From: JAEZDC01 sp036676415
Lineage (GTDB): Bacteria > Bacteroidota > Bacteroidia > Chitinophagales > Chitinophagaceae
Direction: 5' to 3'
NCBI GenBank assembly: GCA_036676415.1
Contig: JAKFCX010000013.1
Span: 48,644-112,643, forward strand
DNA length: 64,000 nt
Part shown: piece by piece, positions 7,310-16,156 of the stretch
Layout of the letters: every line of letters begins with the position of its first letter
How positions within the stretch are numbered: the first letter of the stretch is position 1
Notes under the pieces: model-generated
Databases searched by the model: none
Seen by the model: the letters and a program-made list of their open reading frames with translations, nothing else
Told to the model about the DNA's origin: nothing
Made by a program: the position numbers and the translations under genes

Positions 7310-7969
7310 CTAATCCTTCCATAAGAAAGGAAAGAGAATAATTGCCAATGCCACCACCATTATATCCAGCCCAATTAATAAAAACACCATCTGCCATAAA
7401 CCTTCCTGTACTACCGAAGCAAAGGCCGATTCAGAGATCTTCATCAGCAACATTAACTGCGGAATGATGATGGGAAAACCCATAATCGCCATTAATGCAG
7501 CCTGTTGCTGTGCTTTGGCTGCAATTGCGGCCAGAAAAGTAAAAACAAGGCTTAAACTGATTCCTCCCAAACAACAAATGCCAATAAAGCGAAACATGTA
7601 TTCAAATGGATTACCAAGCAAAATAATGAAGATGGCCAGGCTCAGCAAACTCATCACCAGCATCAGGAGAACATTGAATATTAGTTTAGAGATAATGAAA
7701 TCTTTTGCACCTGCAATCGAGTAGAAGTACAACATTCTTCCCCGGCTTTCCTGCAAGAAAGCTTTGGCAACAGCATTCACACAAACAAACAACTGAACGA
7801 TCCAGAATAATCCATTCCATATCTCATCTTCCGGCTGGTGCATGGATGAATACACAATGTAAATGGTAGATGCCACATAAAGTATAACACCATAAAGGCT
7901 GTACTGCTGGCGAATTTCGAGCAGTATATCTTTTTTTATGAGTGTTGATATTTGTGTTACGTTGCTGAT
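7310..7969 (-). CDS. ccmB: Haem exporter membrane subunit CcmB, start codon not canonical
   Basis: CcmB is the membrane subunit of the CcmAB ABC complex used in cytochrome c maturation. The visible chain has about six hydrophobic helices and the family-like segments LFWIVQLFVCVNAVAKAF, SRGRMLYFYSIAGAKDFI and GNPFEY. The first ATG/GTG/TTG in frame is GTG at 7876, but translation continues sensibly upstream of it as TLIKKDILLEIRQQYSLYG, which is the conserved CcmB N-terminus. The frame stays open back to a stop at 7991-7993 without any ATG, GTG or TTG. I place the start provisionally at ATC 7969, which gives 219 residues, close to the family's usual length; an ATA or CTG further in is also possible. 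A sequencing error is another explanation. Confidence 0.8.
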   Translation of the reverse strand: MSNVTQISTLIKKDILLEIRQQYSLYGVILYVASTIYIVYSSMHQPEDEIWNGLFWIVQLFVCVNAVAKAFLQESRGRMLYFYSIAGAKDFIISKLIFNVLLMLVMSLLSLAIFIILLGNPFEYMFRFIGICCLGGISLSLVFTFLAAIAAKAQQQAALMAIMGFPIIIPQLMLLMKISESAFASVVQEGLWQMVFLLIGLDIMVVALAIILFPFLWKD

Positions 7970-7994
7970 GAAATTTGTTTTGCCTGCAAATTAA

Positions 7995-8642
7995 CTATAA
8001 TAAAACGGGTTGGCAGAACCAATAATTATCATGTTTTATTGGGTTCTTTACTTCAACATTCAGTGGCTGAGTGAATAATGGACAGTCTAATACCAGTGTG
8101 TGAAATTCACCATTCTCACCACACACATCAATATCAATTGATTTCAGTTCCTGTACAAGCTGCTCATCCAATATTTTTCCGAGAAAAGAATCTCCCATTG
8201 TTTCCTTGCAGCTTACGATTATGGTTTTGATACCACTGTTCAGCATTTGCATTACCAGTTGCTCCCTGTCTTGCTGCCATAGTGGAAGAATAGCTTGCAA
8301 TCCTGCATTGCTACAAACTTTTTCTTCCCAATCCCTGTGAGCCTGGAGATCAATATCACCAAACACAGCAGCATGAAGATCATAACTTGATTTGAGTTGT
8401 TGCAAGGCTGATGTGAATTTCATTTCATATTCCTGCCAGGAGCTATTAATAAGATGGATTGGAAGATGTGCAGCTTTGGCCTGTGCCTGTAAAATATTGG
8501 AAGGAATTCCGTGTGATCTTGAGATCTTACCTTCTTCGTTCAATACATTCAATAGAACTTTTGGAATAAAGCCCTGCTCCCTGGTTTTCATCAGAGCAAA
8601 ACAACTGTCTTTGCCGCCACTCCAGCTGCACAATACATTCAT
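7995..8642 (-). CDS. Dph6-like PP-loop ATPase (diphthine--ammonia ligase family)
   Basis: This is a 215-residue ATP pyrophosphatase of the DUF71/Dph6 family. The PP-loop SGGKDS is at 8-13 and the family's C-terminal GEFHTLVLDCPLF is present near 178-190, after the conserved GDSFLGK region. Archaeal and eukaryotic members amidate diphthine on elongation factor 2, but bacteria lack diphthamide, so the bacterial substrate is unknown and the usual product name is probably misleading. It starts one base after the rnhA stop (8643), so the two are very likely co-transcribed. ATG at 8642. Confidence 0.85.
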   Translation of the reverse strand: MNVLCSWSGGKDSCFALMKTREQGFIPKVLLNVLNEEGKISRSHGIPSNILQAQAKAAHLPIHLINSSWQEYEMKFTSALQQLKSSYDLHAAVFGDIDLQAHRDWEEKVCSNAGLQAILPLWQQDREQLVMQMLNSGIKTIIVSCKETMGDSFLGKILDEQLVQELKSIDIDVCGENGEFHTLVLDCPLFTQPLNVEVKNPIKHDNYWFCQPVLL

Positions 8643-9134
8643 CTAGTATTCTTTTCTAAATAAGTTTCCTTCATTCTCATAACCCTCATCAATTAAAAGA
8701 TGTTTTCCATCAGCAGCCATAGTTGCCAATTCATCACAACGATTATTGTGCGGGTTATCTCCATGGCCTTTCACCCATTTAAAACGAATTTGAAATTGTT
8801 TTGATAATTGATAATACTGCAGCCACAGGTCTTTATTCTTTTTGCCGCCTTTGAAATCAGTTTTTATCCAGTTATTCAGCCAGCCTTTTTCAACACTGTT
8901 TACTATGTACTGGCTGTCTGTGTAAATGGTTAGCGGAATATTTTTTTTGGTGAGTGCTTCGAGTGCTTTGATCACACCCATCAGTTCCATCCTGTTGTTG
9001 GTGGTTAACCGGTAACCTGCAGAAAGTTCTTTGGCTTTATCGCCCCACATTAATATAGCTCCGTAGCCACCAGGGCCAGGATTGCCACGGCTCGATCCGT
9101 CGGTATAAATTATTAATGGGTGAGATGTTGACAT
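8643..9134 (-). CDS. rnhA: Ribonuclease HI
   Basis: RNase HI cleaves the RNA strand of RNA-DNA hybrids. The 163-residue protein carries the four carboxylates of the active site: Asp12 in YTDGSSRGNPGPGGYG, Glu50 in NNRMEL, Asp73 in IYTDSQY and Asp134 in NRCDELA, with the catalytic His124 in VKGHGDNPHN. The basic protrusion around WLNNWIKTDFKGGKKNKDLW is the E. coli-like handle for substrate binding. ATG start at 9134. It leads directly into the PP-loop gene with no gap. Confidence 0.96.
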   Translation of the reverse strand: MSTSHPLIIYTDGSSRGNPGPGGYGAILMWGDKAKELSAGYRLTTNNRMELMGVIKALEALTKKNIPLTIYTDSQYIVNSVEKGWLNNWIKTDFKGGKKNKDLWLQYYQLSKQFQIRFKWVKGHGDNPHNNRCDELATMAADGKHLLIDEGYENEGNLFRKEY

Positions 9135-9145
9135 GAATTTTTATG

Positions 9146-9196
9146 AGGTCAGCTGTATTATTACTATGATACTTTTGTTGCGTCGCACTCTTGTAC
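9146..9196 (-). repeat. Dispersed intergenic repeat, copy C
   Basis: On the minus strand it reads TACAAGAGTGCGACGCAAC followed by a tail ending in CAGCTGACC. It lies between the phzF stop (9207) and the rnhA start (9134), both on the minus strand. Confidence 0.8.
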
Positions 9197-9206
9197 AGAA
9201 GTAACG

Positions 9207-9989
9207 TTACTGAACAAAATATTCTCCCTTCATATACAACTTTCCTTTTCCGCTCATTAGTATACGATCACCTTTTAATTCACAAATTAAAGAGCCACCA
9301 CGTTGTGAAAGTTGTTTTGCTATGAGATATGTTTTATTTAATTCCTTACTCCAGTATGCTGTTGTGATTGTATGGGCAGAACCTGTAACAGGATCTTCAT
9401 TGATACCGCTTGCCGGATAAAAACACCTCGATACAAAATCTGTTTCATCTCCTTTAGATGTTACAATCACACCTCTTGCCTCCACTTTACTTAAGGTTAG
9501 AAAATCAGGATCAAGTTGTTCAATTTCTTTTTGTGAATCTAAAACAACCATGTAATCCCAGGCTGCTTTATACACTTTTGCTGAAGGAATTTTCAATCCT
9601 TCAAATAATCCTGTCGGTGCTACGACTTCTACAGGATGATTGGCAGGAAAATCCAAAGTGATCATATCACCATTTCTCGATACCCTTAATTCACCACTTT
9701 TACTTTGGAAACGGATCAGGTTTTCTTTATAACCCAGTTCGTTGAACAACACATAAGCCGATGCTAATGTTGCATGTCCACACAAAGCCACTTCAACAGT
9801 AGGAGTGAACCAACGAATATGATAACTGCCATCATCCTGCTTTACAAAGAATGCAGTTTCGGCCAGGTTATTCTCCATGCCGAGTTGCTGCATTAATTCA
9901 TCCGGCAACCATTTGTCCAATGGACAAACTGCTGCAGGATTGCCTGCAAAAAAATTATCGGTAAAAGCGTCTATTTGGTAGATGGTCAT
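9207..9989 (-). CDS. PhzF-family isomerase
   Basis: This 260-residue protein belongs to the PhzF/diaminopimelate-epimerase-like fold, with two similar halves around a central cleft. The family's catalytic glutamate is Glu44 in NNLAETAFF. The conserved GHATLASAYVLF (71-82) and the second-half EDPVTGSAHT are both present. PhzF itself isomerises dihydro-hydroxyanthranilate in phenazine synthesis, but no phenazine genes are here, so this is a stand-alone homologue of unknown substrate, as in most bacteria that carry one. ATG at 9989. Confidence 0.9.
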   Translation of the reverse strand: MTIYQIDAFTDNFFAGNPAAVCPLDKWLPDELMQQLGMENNLAETAFFVKQDDGSYHIRWFTPTVEVALCGHATLASAYVLFNELGYKENLIRFQSKSGELRVSRNGDMITLDFPANHPVEVVAPTGLFEGLKIPSAKVYKAAWDYMVVLDSQKEIEQLDPDFLTLSKVEARGVIVTSKGDETDFVSRCFYPASGINEDPVTGSAHTITTAYWSKELNKTYLIAKQLSQRGGSLICELKGDRILMSGKGKLYMKGEYFVQ

Positions 9990-10011
9990 TGCGTGAGGGA
10001 TTAGGGATTAG

Positions 10012-11640
10012 TTAAACCTGGAAGACGCCCGTTTTAAATGCCGGGATATTAGGATTATTGTTTGCTGCTTTGATACCTTCAGAAATTACTTTTCTCGTAT
10101 CGATTGGATCGATGATCTCATCCACCCAAAGCCTTGCTGCAGCATAATAAGGTTTGGTTTGTTTTTCATACCTGTTCTTGATGGTGTCGAGCAATTCTTT
10201 TTCTTCTTCCGGGGTAACTTCTTTTCCCTTGGCTTTCATTCCTGCCACCTGTATTTGCGATAAAGTTTTGGCAGCCTGTTCTCCACCCATCACAGCAATT
10301 TTAGCAGAAGGCCATGCATAAATAAATCTTGGATCATAGGCTTTACCACACATAGCATAATTACCAGCACCATAACTATTGCCCGTGATGATCGTGATTT
10401 TTGGTACTACGGAATTGGCCACGGCGTTTACCAGTTTGGCTCCATCTTTAATAATACCTGCATGTTCACTTCTGCTGCCAACCATAAATCCGGTAACATC
10501 CTGGAGAAAAACCAATGGAATTTTCTTCTGGTTACAATTCATAATGAATCTTGCCGCTTTATCTGCACTGTCATTATAGATCACGCCACCTAATTGGATC
10601 TCTCCTTTTTTTGTTTTGCTCGTTGTTCTTTGATTGGCTACAATACCAACGGCCCAGCCTTCAACTCTTGCATAGCCGCAAACAATTGTTTTACCGTAAT
10701 CTTCTTTGAATTGCTCAAATGCCGAATCATCTACAATACGCTCAATGATCTCCACCACATCATAAGGCTTGGTATTTCCTTCTGACATGATGCCATAAAT
10801 TTCATTTGGATCTTTTTTAGGTAATATTGATTTTGCCCTGTTAAATCCGGCTGTTGCATTATGCCCAAGTTTTGAAATGATCTTCTTCACCTGGTCAAGG
10901 CATTCATGTTCAGTTTTAAATTTATAATCAGCGATACCTGAAATTTCAGTATGAGTTACTGCTCCACCCAGTGTTTCGTTATCTATGTTTTCTCCGATAG
11001 CAGCTTTCACAAGATATGGGCCTGCTAAATAAATACTGCCATTTCCTTCTACCATCAGTGTTTCATCACTCATGATCGGCAGGTAAGCACCACCAGCTAC
11101 ACAAGCACCCATAACTGCAGCAATTTGCGAAATGCCCATTGCACTCATCACAGCATTATTTCGAAAGATCCTTCCGAAATGCTCTTTGTCGGGAAATATC
11201 TCATCCTGCATCGGAAGAAATACTCCTGCACTATCAACTAAATAAATAATGGGAAGCCTGTTCTCCATTGCAATTTCCTGCATCCGAAGATTTTTCTTCC
11301 CGGTAATAGGGAACCAGGCACCAGCTTTTACAGTCTGGTCATTGGCAACAATTACACATTGTCTTCCACTGATATATCCAAGCCCTGCTACCGTTCCTCC
11401 TGCAGGACAACCACCCTCAGCTTCATACATTTCAAATCCTGCAAATGCACCGATCTCAATGAATGGCTCATCTTTATCGATCAAATATTCTATTCGTTCT
11501 CTCGGCGTGAGTTTGTTTTTCTCTCTTTGTTTTTCGATGGCTTTTTTCCCACCACCCAACTTGATTTTTTCAAAAAGCTGTCGGGTTTGGCTTACAGCCA
11601 TTTTCATCCAGTCTTCGTTACGGTTGAATTCTATGTTCAT
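10012..11640 (-). CDS. Acyl-CoA carboxylase beta subunit (carboxyltransferase)
   Basis: This is the biotin-dependent carboxyltransferase beta subunit, which moves CO2 from carboxybiotin to an acyl-CoA. Two crotonase-like halves are present. The acyl-CoA-binding part has VDSAGVFLPMQDEIFPDKEH and GACVAGGAYLPIMSDE; the biotin half has the oxyanion-type GFMVGSRSEHAGIIKDGAK and GNSYGAGNYAMCGKAYDPRF. The PMQDEIFPD pattern fits methylcrotonyl-CoA carboxylase (leucine breakdown) better than acetyl- or propionyl-CoA enzymes, but this is not certain, and no biotin-carboxylase subunit is nearby. I start at ATG 11640 (542 residues), because the TTG at 11664 lies within the exact -7 box at 11662-11669. 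Confidence 0.9.
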   Translation of the reverse strand: MNIEFNRNEDWMKMAVSQTRQLFEKIKLGGGKKAIEKQREKNKLTPRERIEYLIDKDEPFIEIGAFAGFEMYEAEGGCPAGGTVAGLGYISGRQCVIVANDQTVKAGAWFPITGKKNLRMQEIAMENRLPIIYLVDSAGVFLPMQDEIFPDKEHFGRIFRNNAVMSAMGISQIAAVMGACVAGGAYLPIMSDETLMVEGNGSIYLAGPYLVKAAIGENIDNETLGGAVTHTEISGIADYKFKTEHECLDQVKKIISKLGHNATAGFNRAKSILPKKDPNEIYGIMSEGNTKPYDVVEIIERIVDDSAFEQFKEDYGKTIVCGYARVEGWAVGIVANQRTTSKTKKGEIQLGGVIYNDSADKAARFIMNCNQKKIPLVFLQDVTGFMVGSRSEHAGIIKDGAKLVNAVANSVVPKITIITGNSYGAGNYAMCGKAYDPRFIYAWPSAKIAVMGGEQAAKTLSQIQVAGMKAKGKEVTPEEEKELLDTIKNRYEKQTKPYYAAARLWVDEIIDPIDTRKVISEGIKAANNNPNIPAFKTGVFQV

Positions 11641-11661
11641 TCGCAGTTTTTCGTTAGGAGG

Positions 11662-11669
11662 CAAAGATA
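11662..11669 (-). promoter_or_regulatory. -7 promoter box of the acyl-CoA carboxylase gene
   Basis: The minus strand reads TATCTTTG, an exact TAnnTTTG match, 21 bp before the ATG at 11640. It overlaps the alternative TTG at 11664 and so argues against it. Confidence 0.65.
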
Positions 11670-11760
11670 AGGAGTGAGGAATGAGAATGAGGAATTGAGT
11701 ACGATACAGGAATGGTTAGGCAAAGAAGCTGGAGAAGTTGGATGAATGGAGAACCGAAAG

Positions 11761-13461
11761 TTAGGAAGTGCTATTTAATATATCAGTTGTGTTTTGGGTG
11801 ATGTTTTTAATGATATCATCCATCATTTCAGCAGATTCTTTAAGGTGATGAATGATTTGAATGTTTGCAGGATCACTTAAATTCTCGGTATTAAAAAGAT
11901 CGACCAGGCCCAGAATATTGGCAACAGGTCTTCTGACTTCATGTGATTGGATCCAGGCAATTTTTTTTAGCTGTTTATATTGTGATTCTATCATGTTTAA
12001 ATGCTGCTGTTGTTTTGTAATATCTCGTGCAAAGCAGCTGATGCCTACAACATTATCATTTTCGTCACGGATGGGGTTGAAGCTAATTTCTGCATAGATT
12101 TCAGTACCCTTAAATATTTCTTTTCTCACCACCTTAAACGCAGCTCCGTTAAATGCCTGGTCGAAATATGCTTTCCACGTATCAAAGACAGCAGGATCAA
12201 AACTTTCTGCGGTAAGATCTTTTGGATTTATACCTGTTATCGCTTCTACTCTTTTCCAAAATGCATTATTCGCTGTAATGATTTGCAGATCTTTTCCGAT
12301 AGACCAGATAATGTCTGAAGTGTTATTAATAATGGCTTTGAGATTCTGGTTGTAGCTTGAGAGTCTTTCCCGGAGCAAAAATTGTTCTGTAATATCTAAA
12401 AAGTATACTGAAAGTCCATTTTCTGAAGGATATGCATTTACTGAAAACCACTTATCGATCGGTGGATAATACTCTTCAAAGTGTACTGAAACATTTTCCT
12501 TTACCGCCCTGTGATATTCTTTATAGAAATCGAGATTAACTGCCTCCGGAAATAGTTCCCAGATGTTTTTTCCTAATAGCTCTTCTTTCTTTTTGTGGAG
12601 CAATACTTCTCCTTCTGAATTTATGAAGCTAAACTTCCATTCCGTATCAACAGCAAAAAAGCCGTCTGTAATACTTTGAAAAATATTCTGTATCTCATTA
12701 TTTTTTTGCTGTAGTGCAAGCTCGGCTTTCACATTCTTATCAATATTCAATGCCAGCACTATCTTCACTGGTTCACCTTCAAAAACCGAATCATGTGAAT
12801 AAAGGTTCACGTAAAACTCTTTCCCGGCTTTATTTCTATGACGCCATCTTCCAATATCATTGAATCCGGTATCAACATTGCTGATGGCTGCTGCTATTTT
12901 CTCTGCATCATCAGGATGCCGAATCTGGTTAACATTCATTGAGAGCAATTCGCTTTTCGAATATCCATATTGCTGAAGTGCAGCATTGTTAACCGCCACA
13001 AGTTTTTGTGTTTCTTCCTGGAAGATAAACATAGGAGCAGGACTTTCCTCAAACATTCGTATTAGGCTTCCCCGAGTCTTTTCCCTTTCGATTGAATACT
13101 GAATAGATTTAGTGAGATTAAATGGCGTGAGGTCCGTTTTCAACAGGTAATCCTGGGCTCCCTGGTGGATTGCGATAAGCCCAAACGACTCATCTGCATT
13201 AGCTGTAACAGCTATTACAGGCTTGTGTGGAAAAACCACTTTCACCCTTTCTATTGTTTCATTGTAAGAAGAGTCTGGTAAACTGAGATCGCTAATGATA
13301 ATATCAACATTCTCTGCGATGTGTTTTTTTAATTTGGTTATACCTGTAGCATGGAGTATGTGTTGTCTTTGAAATCCAATTTTTTGCAGGAGACCTTGCA
13401 TTAATATGAATGCATCATGATCATCTTCAATTACTAATATTTTCAGTTTATTGAATTTCAT
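11761..13461 (-). CDS. REC-PAS-PAS-PAS protein with DHp helix but no kinase ATPase domain
   Basis: This is a 566-residue signalling protein. A receiver domain fills residues 5-125, with acidic pocket Asp13, phospho-acceptor Asp58 in IISDLSLPD, Thr86 and Lys108. Three PAS domains follow at about 130-250, 255-365 and 370-485. The last 65 residues form a histidine-kinase-like dimerisation helix with His507 in IQSHEVRRPVANILG. The protein then ends: there is no HATPase_c domain with N, G1 and G2 boxes, and no neighbouring kinase gene. It may therefore receive phosphate through REC or DHp from a separate kinase, or act as a scaffold. ATG at 13461, cytoplasmic, with no membrane segment. Confidence 0.88.
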   Translation of the reverse strand: MKFNKLKILVIEDDHDAFILMQGLLQKIGFQRQHILHATGITKLKKHIAENVDIIISDLSLPDSSYNETIERVKVVFPHKPVIAVTANADESFGLIAIHQGAQDYLLKTDLTPFNLTKSIQYSIEREKTRGSLIRMFEESPAPMFIFQEETQKLVAVNNAALQQYGYSKSELLSMNVNQIRHPDDAEKIAAAISNVDTGFNDIGRWRHRNKAGKEFYVNLYSHDSVFEGEPVKIVLALNIDKNVKAELALQQKNNEIQNIFQSITDGFFAVDTEWKFSFINSEGEVLLHKKKEELLGKNIWELFPEAVNLDFYKEYHRAVKENVSVHFEEYYPPIDKWFSVNAYPSENGLSVYFLDITEQFLLRERLSSYNQNLKAIINNTSDIIWSIGKDLQIITANNAFWKRVEAITGINPKDLTAESFDPAVFDTWKAYFDQAFNGAAFKVVRKEIFKGTEIYAEISFNPIRDENDNVVGISCFARDITKQQQHLNMIESQYKQLKKIAWIQSHEVRRPVANILGLVDLFNTENLSDPANIQIIHHLKESAEMMDDIIKNITQNTTDILNSTS

Positions 13462-13542
13462 AGCGATGGATCATGAATCACATTCATTTCCAAGTTACAT
13501 AAGTTTAAGCACAAAGGATTATATACAATAAAAATCATGATT

Positions 13543-16038
13543 TTACCATTTCGCCACCAGCTTCAAATTCAGCAATCTTGGTGTTAAGCGATTGGGCATG
13601 GTAAAAACGTTGTTTGCAAAATCTTTGATCAGTAAATAACTGATTGTATTTGGACGATCGATCAAGTTGAAAATTTCCAGGCTAGCCCAGATGCTTTTGA
13701 AATTCCGGAATGGTGAATGACTTCTCCGATTTCCTTTTTCCGGATCAAGCAGCAAAGCACTCAAGCCGAGATCCACTCGTATATAAGGTTCTATCACCAA
13801 TGCATTCCTGTATTTAACGCTGCCAGGAATATTGTAAGGAAGATTGCTGCCGTATAAAGTGTTCAGGTAAACACGGATATTTTTATTGGTGCTGAGATAA
13901 TCCTGGAAAAACATTCCAAATGTGATCATCCTGTCTGTTGGTCTTCGCACATAACCAACATTTACAGCAGAACTGTCTGTTGGAATTTTATCAATCGTGC
14001 TTCCTGTTATTTCTTCTCCTGCAGCATTACGGTATACCTGGTAAAAATCTCCTTCGATGTCTTCTTTGGTCTTCATAAAACCAATGCTCACCCAACTTTC
14101 AGCATCAGGAACAAGTTCTCCGAACAATCTTGTTTCAATACCTGCAGCATAGGCTTTTGCAGAATTCTCACCAAAATATCTGAGACGAACATTGTCGATG
14201 TCGAAAGGAACCACATCCCACATATTCTTGTAGTATGCTTCTGTTTGAATTCTCGCAGGTCTGCCAAACATTCTGAAATTATAATCCAATCCACCACTTA
14301 ACTGCCAGCTTTTTTGAGCTTTGAGATCTTTATTGATCGTTCCATCATATCGTCTCAACTCTCTGTAAAAAGGAGGCTGATGATAAATACCTGCAGATGC
14401 TCTTACCACAATGTCTTTCTTCCATCTTTTTGGTATGAATGAAAATCCAATTCGTGGAGATAACAGGAACTCGTTGTTTAAAGTATTGTAGTTGTAACGA
14501 AGACCTGCCTGTAGAATAAAATCGGATGAATCCCTGAATTGAATATTATCTTGTACATATCCACTCAATCTTGTAATGTCAATATCAGCTTTACCATTTA
14601 ATGTTTTGAATAATGATAGCTGCGAAGGATTGTAGGGAAGAGAATAACCTGCCGAATCATTGTATTCCCACTCATGCAATTTATCGCTGATGGTCTGACG
14701 GTCTATGCTTTGTCCCCATTGAAGAAAATGTTTGCCTTTATCAAGACTTCCTTTATGGGAAGCATTTAACACCTGGATGTTTAACCTGTTTCTTGCATAA
14801 TTCTGGAATACTCCTGCACCTAATGGGTTTACGATCAGACCAAAAGTTGCCTGGCTCCTGTCAAAATCTCTTTCACCAAAAAGATAAGCACCGGTAATGT
14901 CGATATTCTCCTGCTCATTGTTATTGAAACTACTCAGCATCCATTTGAGTCGCAGATTTTTATTGGGAGAATTGGTTGCAGCAAGACCAAGGAAACTGGT
15001 TTGGTATTGATCTCTTTCCTGTCCTTCAAAGAAAATATCAACGGCGAGATTTGCTGTAAACAGTGGCGAGAAAACAGATGATGATAATTTACTTTCTTCA
15101 GGGAACAGTGTGAATTTTGTTTGAGAAAGATTTGTCATCAATTCTACTTCCCAGTTTTTATTTAGCTGGTAAGTAAGCAAAGCCTGAAGATCATTGGAAG
15201 AAGGAACATAATTGCCTTTTGTTTCCTGGCTTCCCAATAAATTTCTATTGCTCCTGTTTCTTAATCCGAGTAAATAAGTAAATTTTCTGTTAGATGAAAT
15301 TCCTTCAAGATGCACACCTTGTTCTAATAATCCAAGATGTACAGAACCACCAAACCTTGTTGGTCTTTTATAACTGATATCGAGAACGGAACTTAATTTA
15401 TCTCCATATTTAGCCTGGAAGCCTCCGTTATAAAAACGAACAGAATTAGTAAGATCCGGATTGATAAAACTAAGTCCTTCCTGCTGACCATTTCTAACAA
15501 GGTACGGCCGGTACACTTCAAAATCATTTACATAGATCAGGTTCTCATCATAGCTTCCACCACGAACAGAATATTGAGAAGTGAGTTCATTATTACTGCC
15601 GACGAATATTTTGATGAGTTGTTCTATACCTGAAATAGGGGATGGATTTACTTCTGTACGTGTAGGATCAATCGTAACCCTGCCAGGTTCTCTTCTTCCT
15701 TTATTCTGGTTAATGACAATAACGGGATCAAGTTCGCCAGTAAATTTTGTCATTTTGATGGTGAGCTGCTCTGCTTCTCCGGCATTCAAATACATTGTTT
15801 TACGTACACTGTTCAATCCTTCTGCAAAAAAGATCAGTGCAATTTGACGATTGGATGGAACGGTGATGGTAAATCGGCCGGAATCATCAGATATAGCATT
15901 TGTATTCTTACCGATGAGATAAATGGATATGCCGGGTAAGGGTTTATCATTATCATCCAGGATTGTTCCTGAAACGGTAGCAGTTTTCTGCGAAAATGAT
16001 AGAATCGGGAACAAAATCAATGCAACCAGCAGTCTCAT
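13543..16038 (-). CDS. TonB-dependent outer membrane receptor
   Basis: This is an outer-membrane active transporter driven by TonB. From ATG 16038 (MRLLVALILFPILSFSQ) a signal peptide precedes a carboxypeptidase-regulatory-like domain (about 20-105, TVSGTILDDNDKPLPGISIYLIG). Then come a plug with EQLIKIFVGSNNELTSQYSVRGGSYDENLIYVNDFEV and a beta barrel ending in LNLKLVAKW. The total is 831 residues, the usual size for this class. The frame opens three codons earlier at a TTG, which I reject. No SusD-like partner lies beside it, so it is not a classical polysaccharide-utilisation pair; the ligand is unknown. Confidence 0.93.
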   Translation of the reverse strand: MRLLVALILFPILSFSQKTATVSGTILDDNDKPLPGISIYLIGKNTNAISDDSGRFTITVPSNRQIALIFFAEGLNSVRKTMYLNAGEAEQLTIKMTKFTGELDPVIVINQNKGRREPGRVTIDPTRTEVNPSPISGIEQLIKIFVGSNNELTSQYSVRGGSYDENLIYVNDFEVYRPYLVRNGQQEGLSFINPDLTNSVRFYNGGFQAKYGDKLSSVLDISYKRPTRFGGSVHLGLLEQGVHLEGISSNRKFTYLLGLRNRSNRNLLGSQETKGNYVPSSNDLQALLTYQLNKNWEVELMTNLSQTKFTLFPEESKLSSSVFSPLFTANLAVDIFFEGQERDQYQTSFLGLAATNSPNKNLRLKWMLSSFNNNEQENIDITGAYLFGERDFDRSQATFGLIVNPLGAGVFQNYARNRLNIQVLNASHKGSLDKGKHFLQWGQSIDRQTISDKLHEWEYNDSAGYSLPYNPSQLSLFKTLNGKADIDITRLSGYVQDNIQFRDSSDFILQAGLRYNYNTLNNEFLLSPRIGFSFIPKRWKKDIVVRASAGIYHQPPFYRELRRYDGTINKDLKAQKSWQLSGGLDYNFRMFGRPARIQTEAYYKNMWDVVPFDIDNVRLRYFGENSAKAYAAGIETRLFGELVPDAESWVSIGFMKTKEDIEGDFYQVYRNAAGEEITGSTIDKIPTDSSAVNVGYVRRPTDRMITFGMFFQDYLSTNKNIRVYLNTLYGSNLPYNIPGSVKYRNALVIEPYIRVDLGLSALLLDPEKGNRRSHSPFRNFKSIWASLEIFNLIDRPNTISYLLIKDFANNVFTMPNRLTPRLLNLKLVAKW

Positions 16039-16156
16039 GAAAATCAATTGTCTTAAAAATACGAATTGCCGCTAAAAGTAGCAGTAATTAAATAATTATT
16101 ACTCTAATCTCATTAATGGTAAGAAAGTGTAATATTTGCATACTAAATAATGAACT

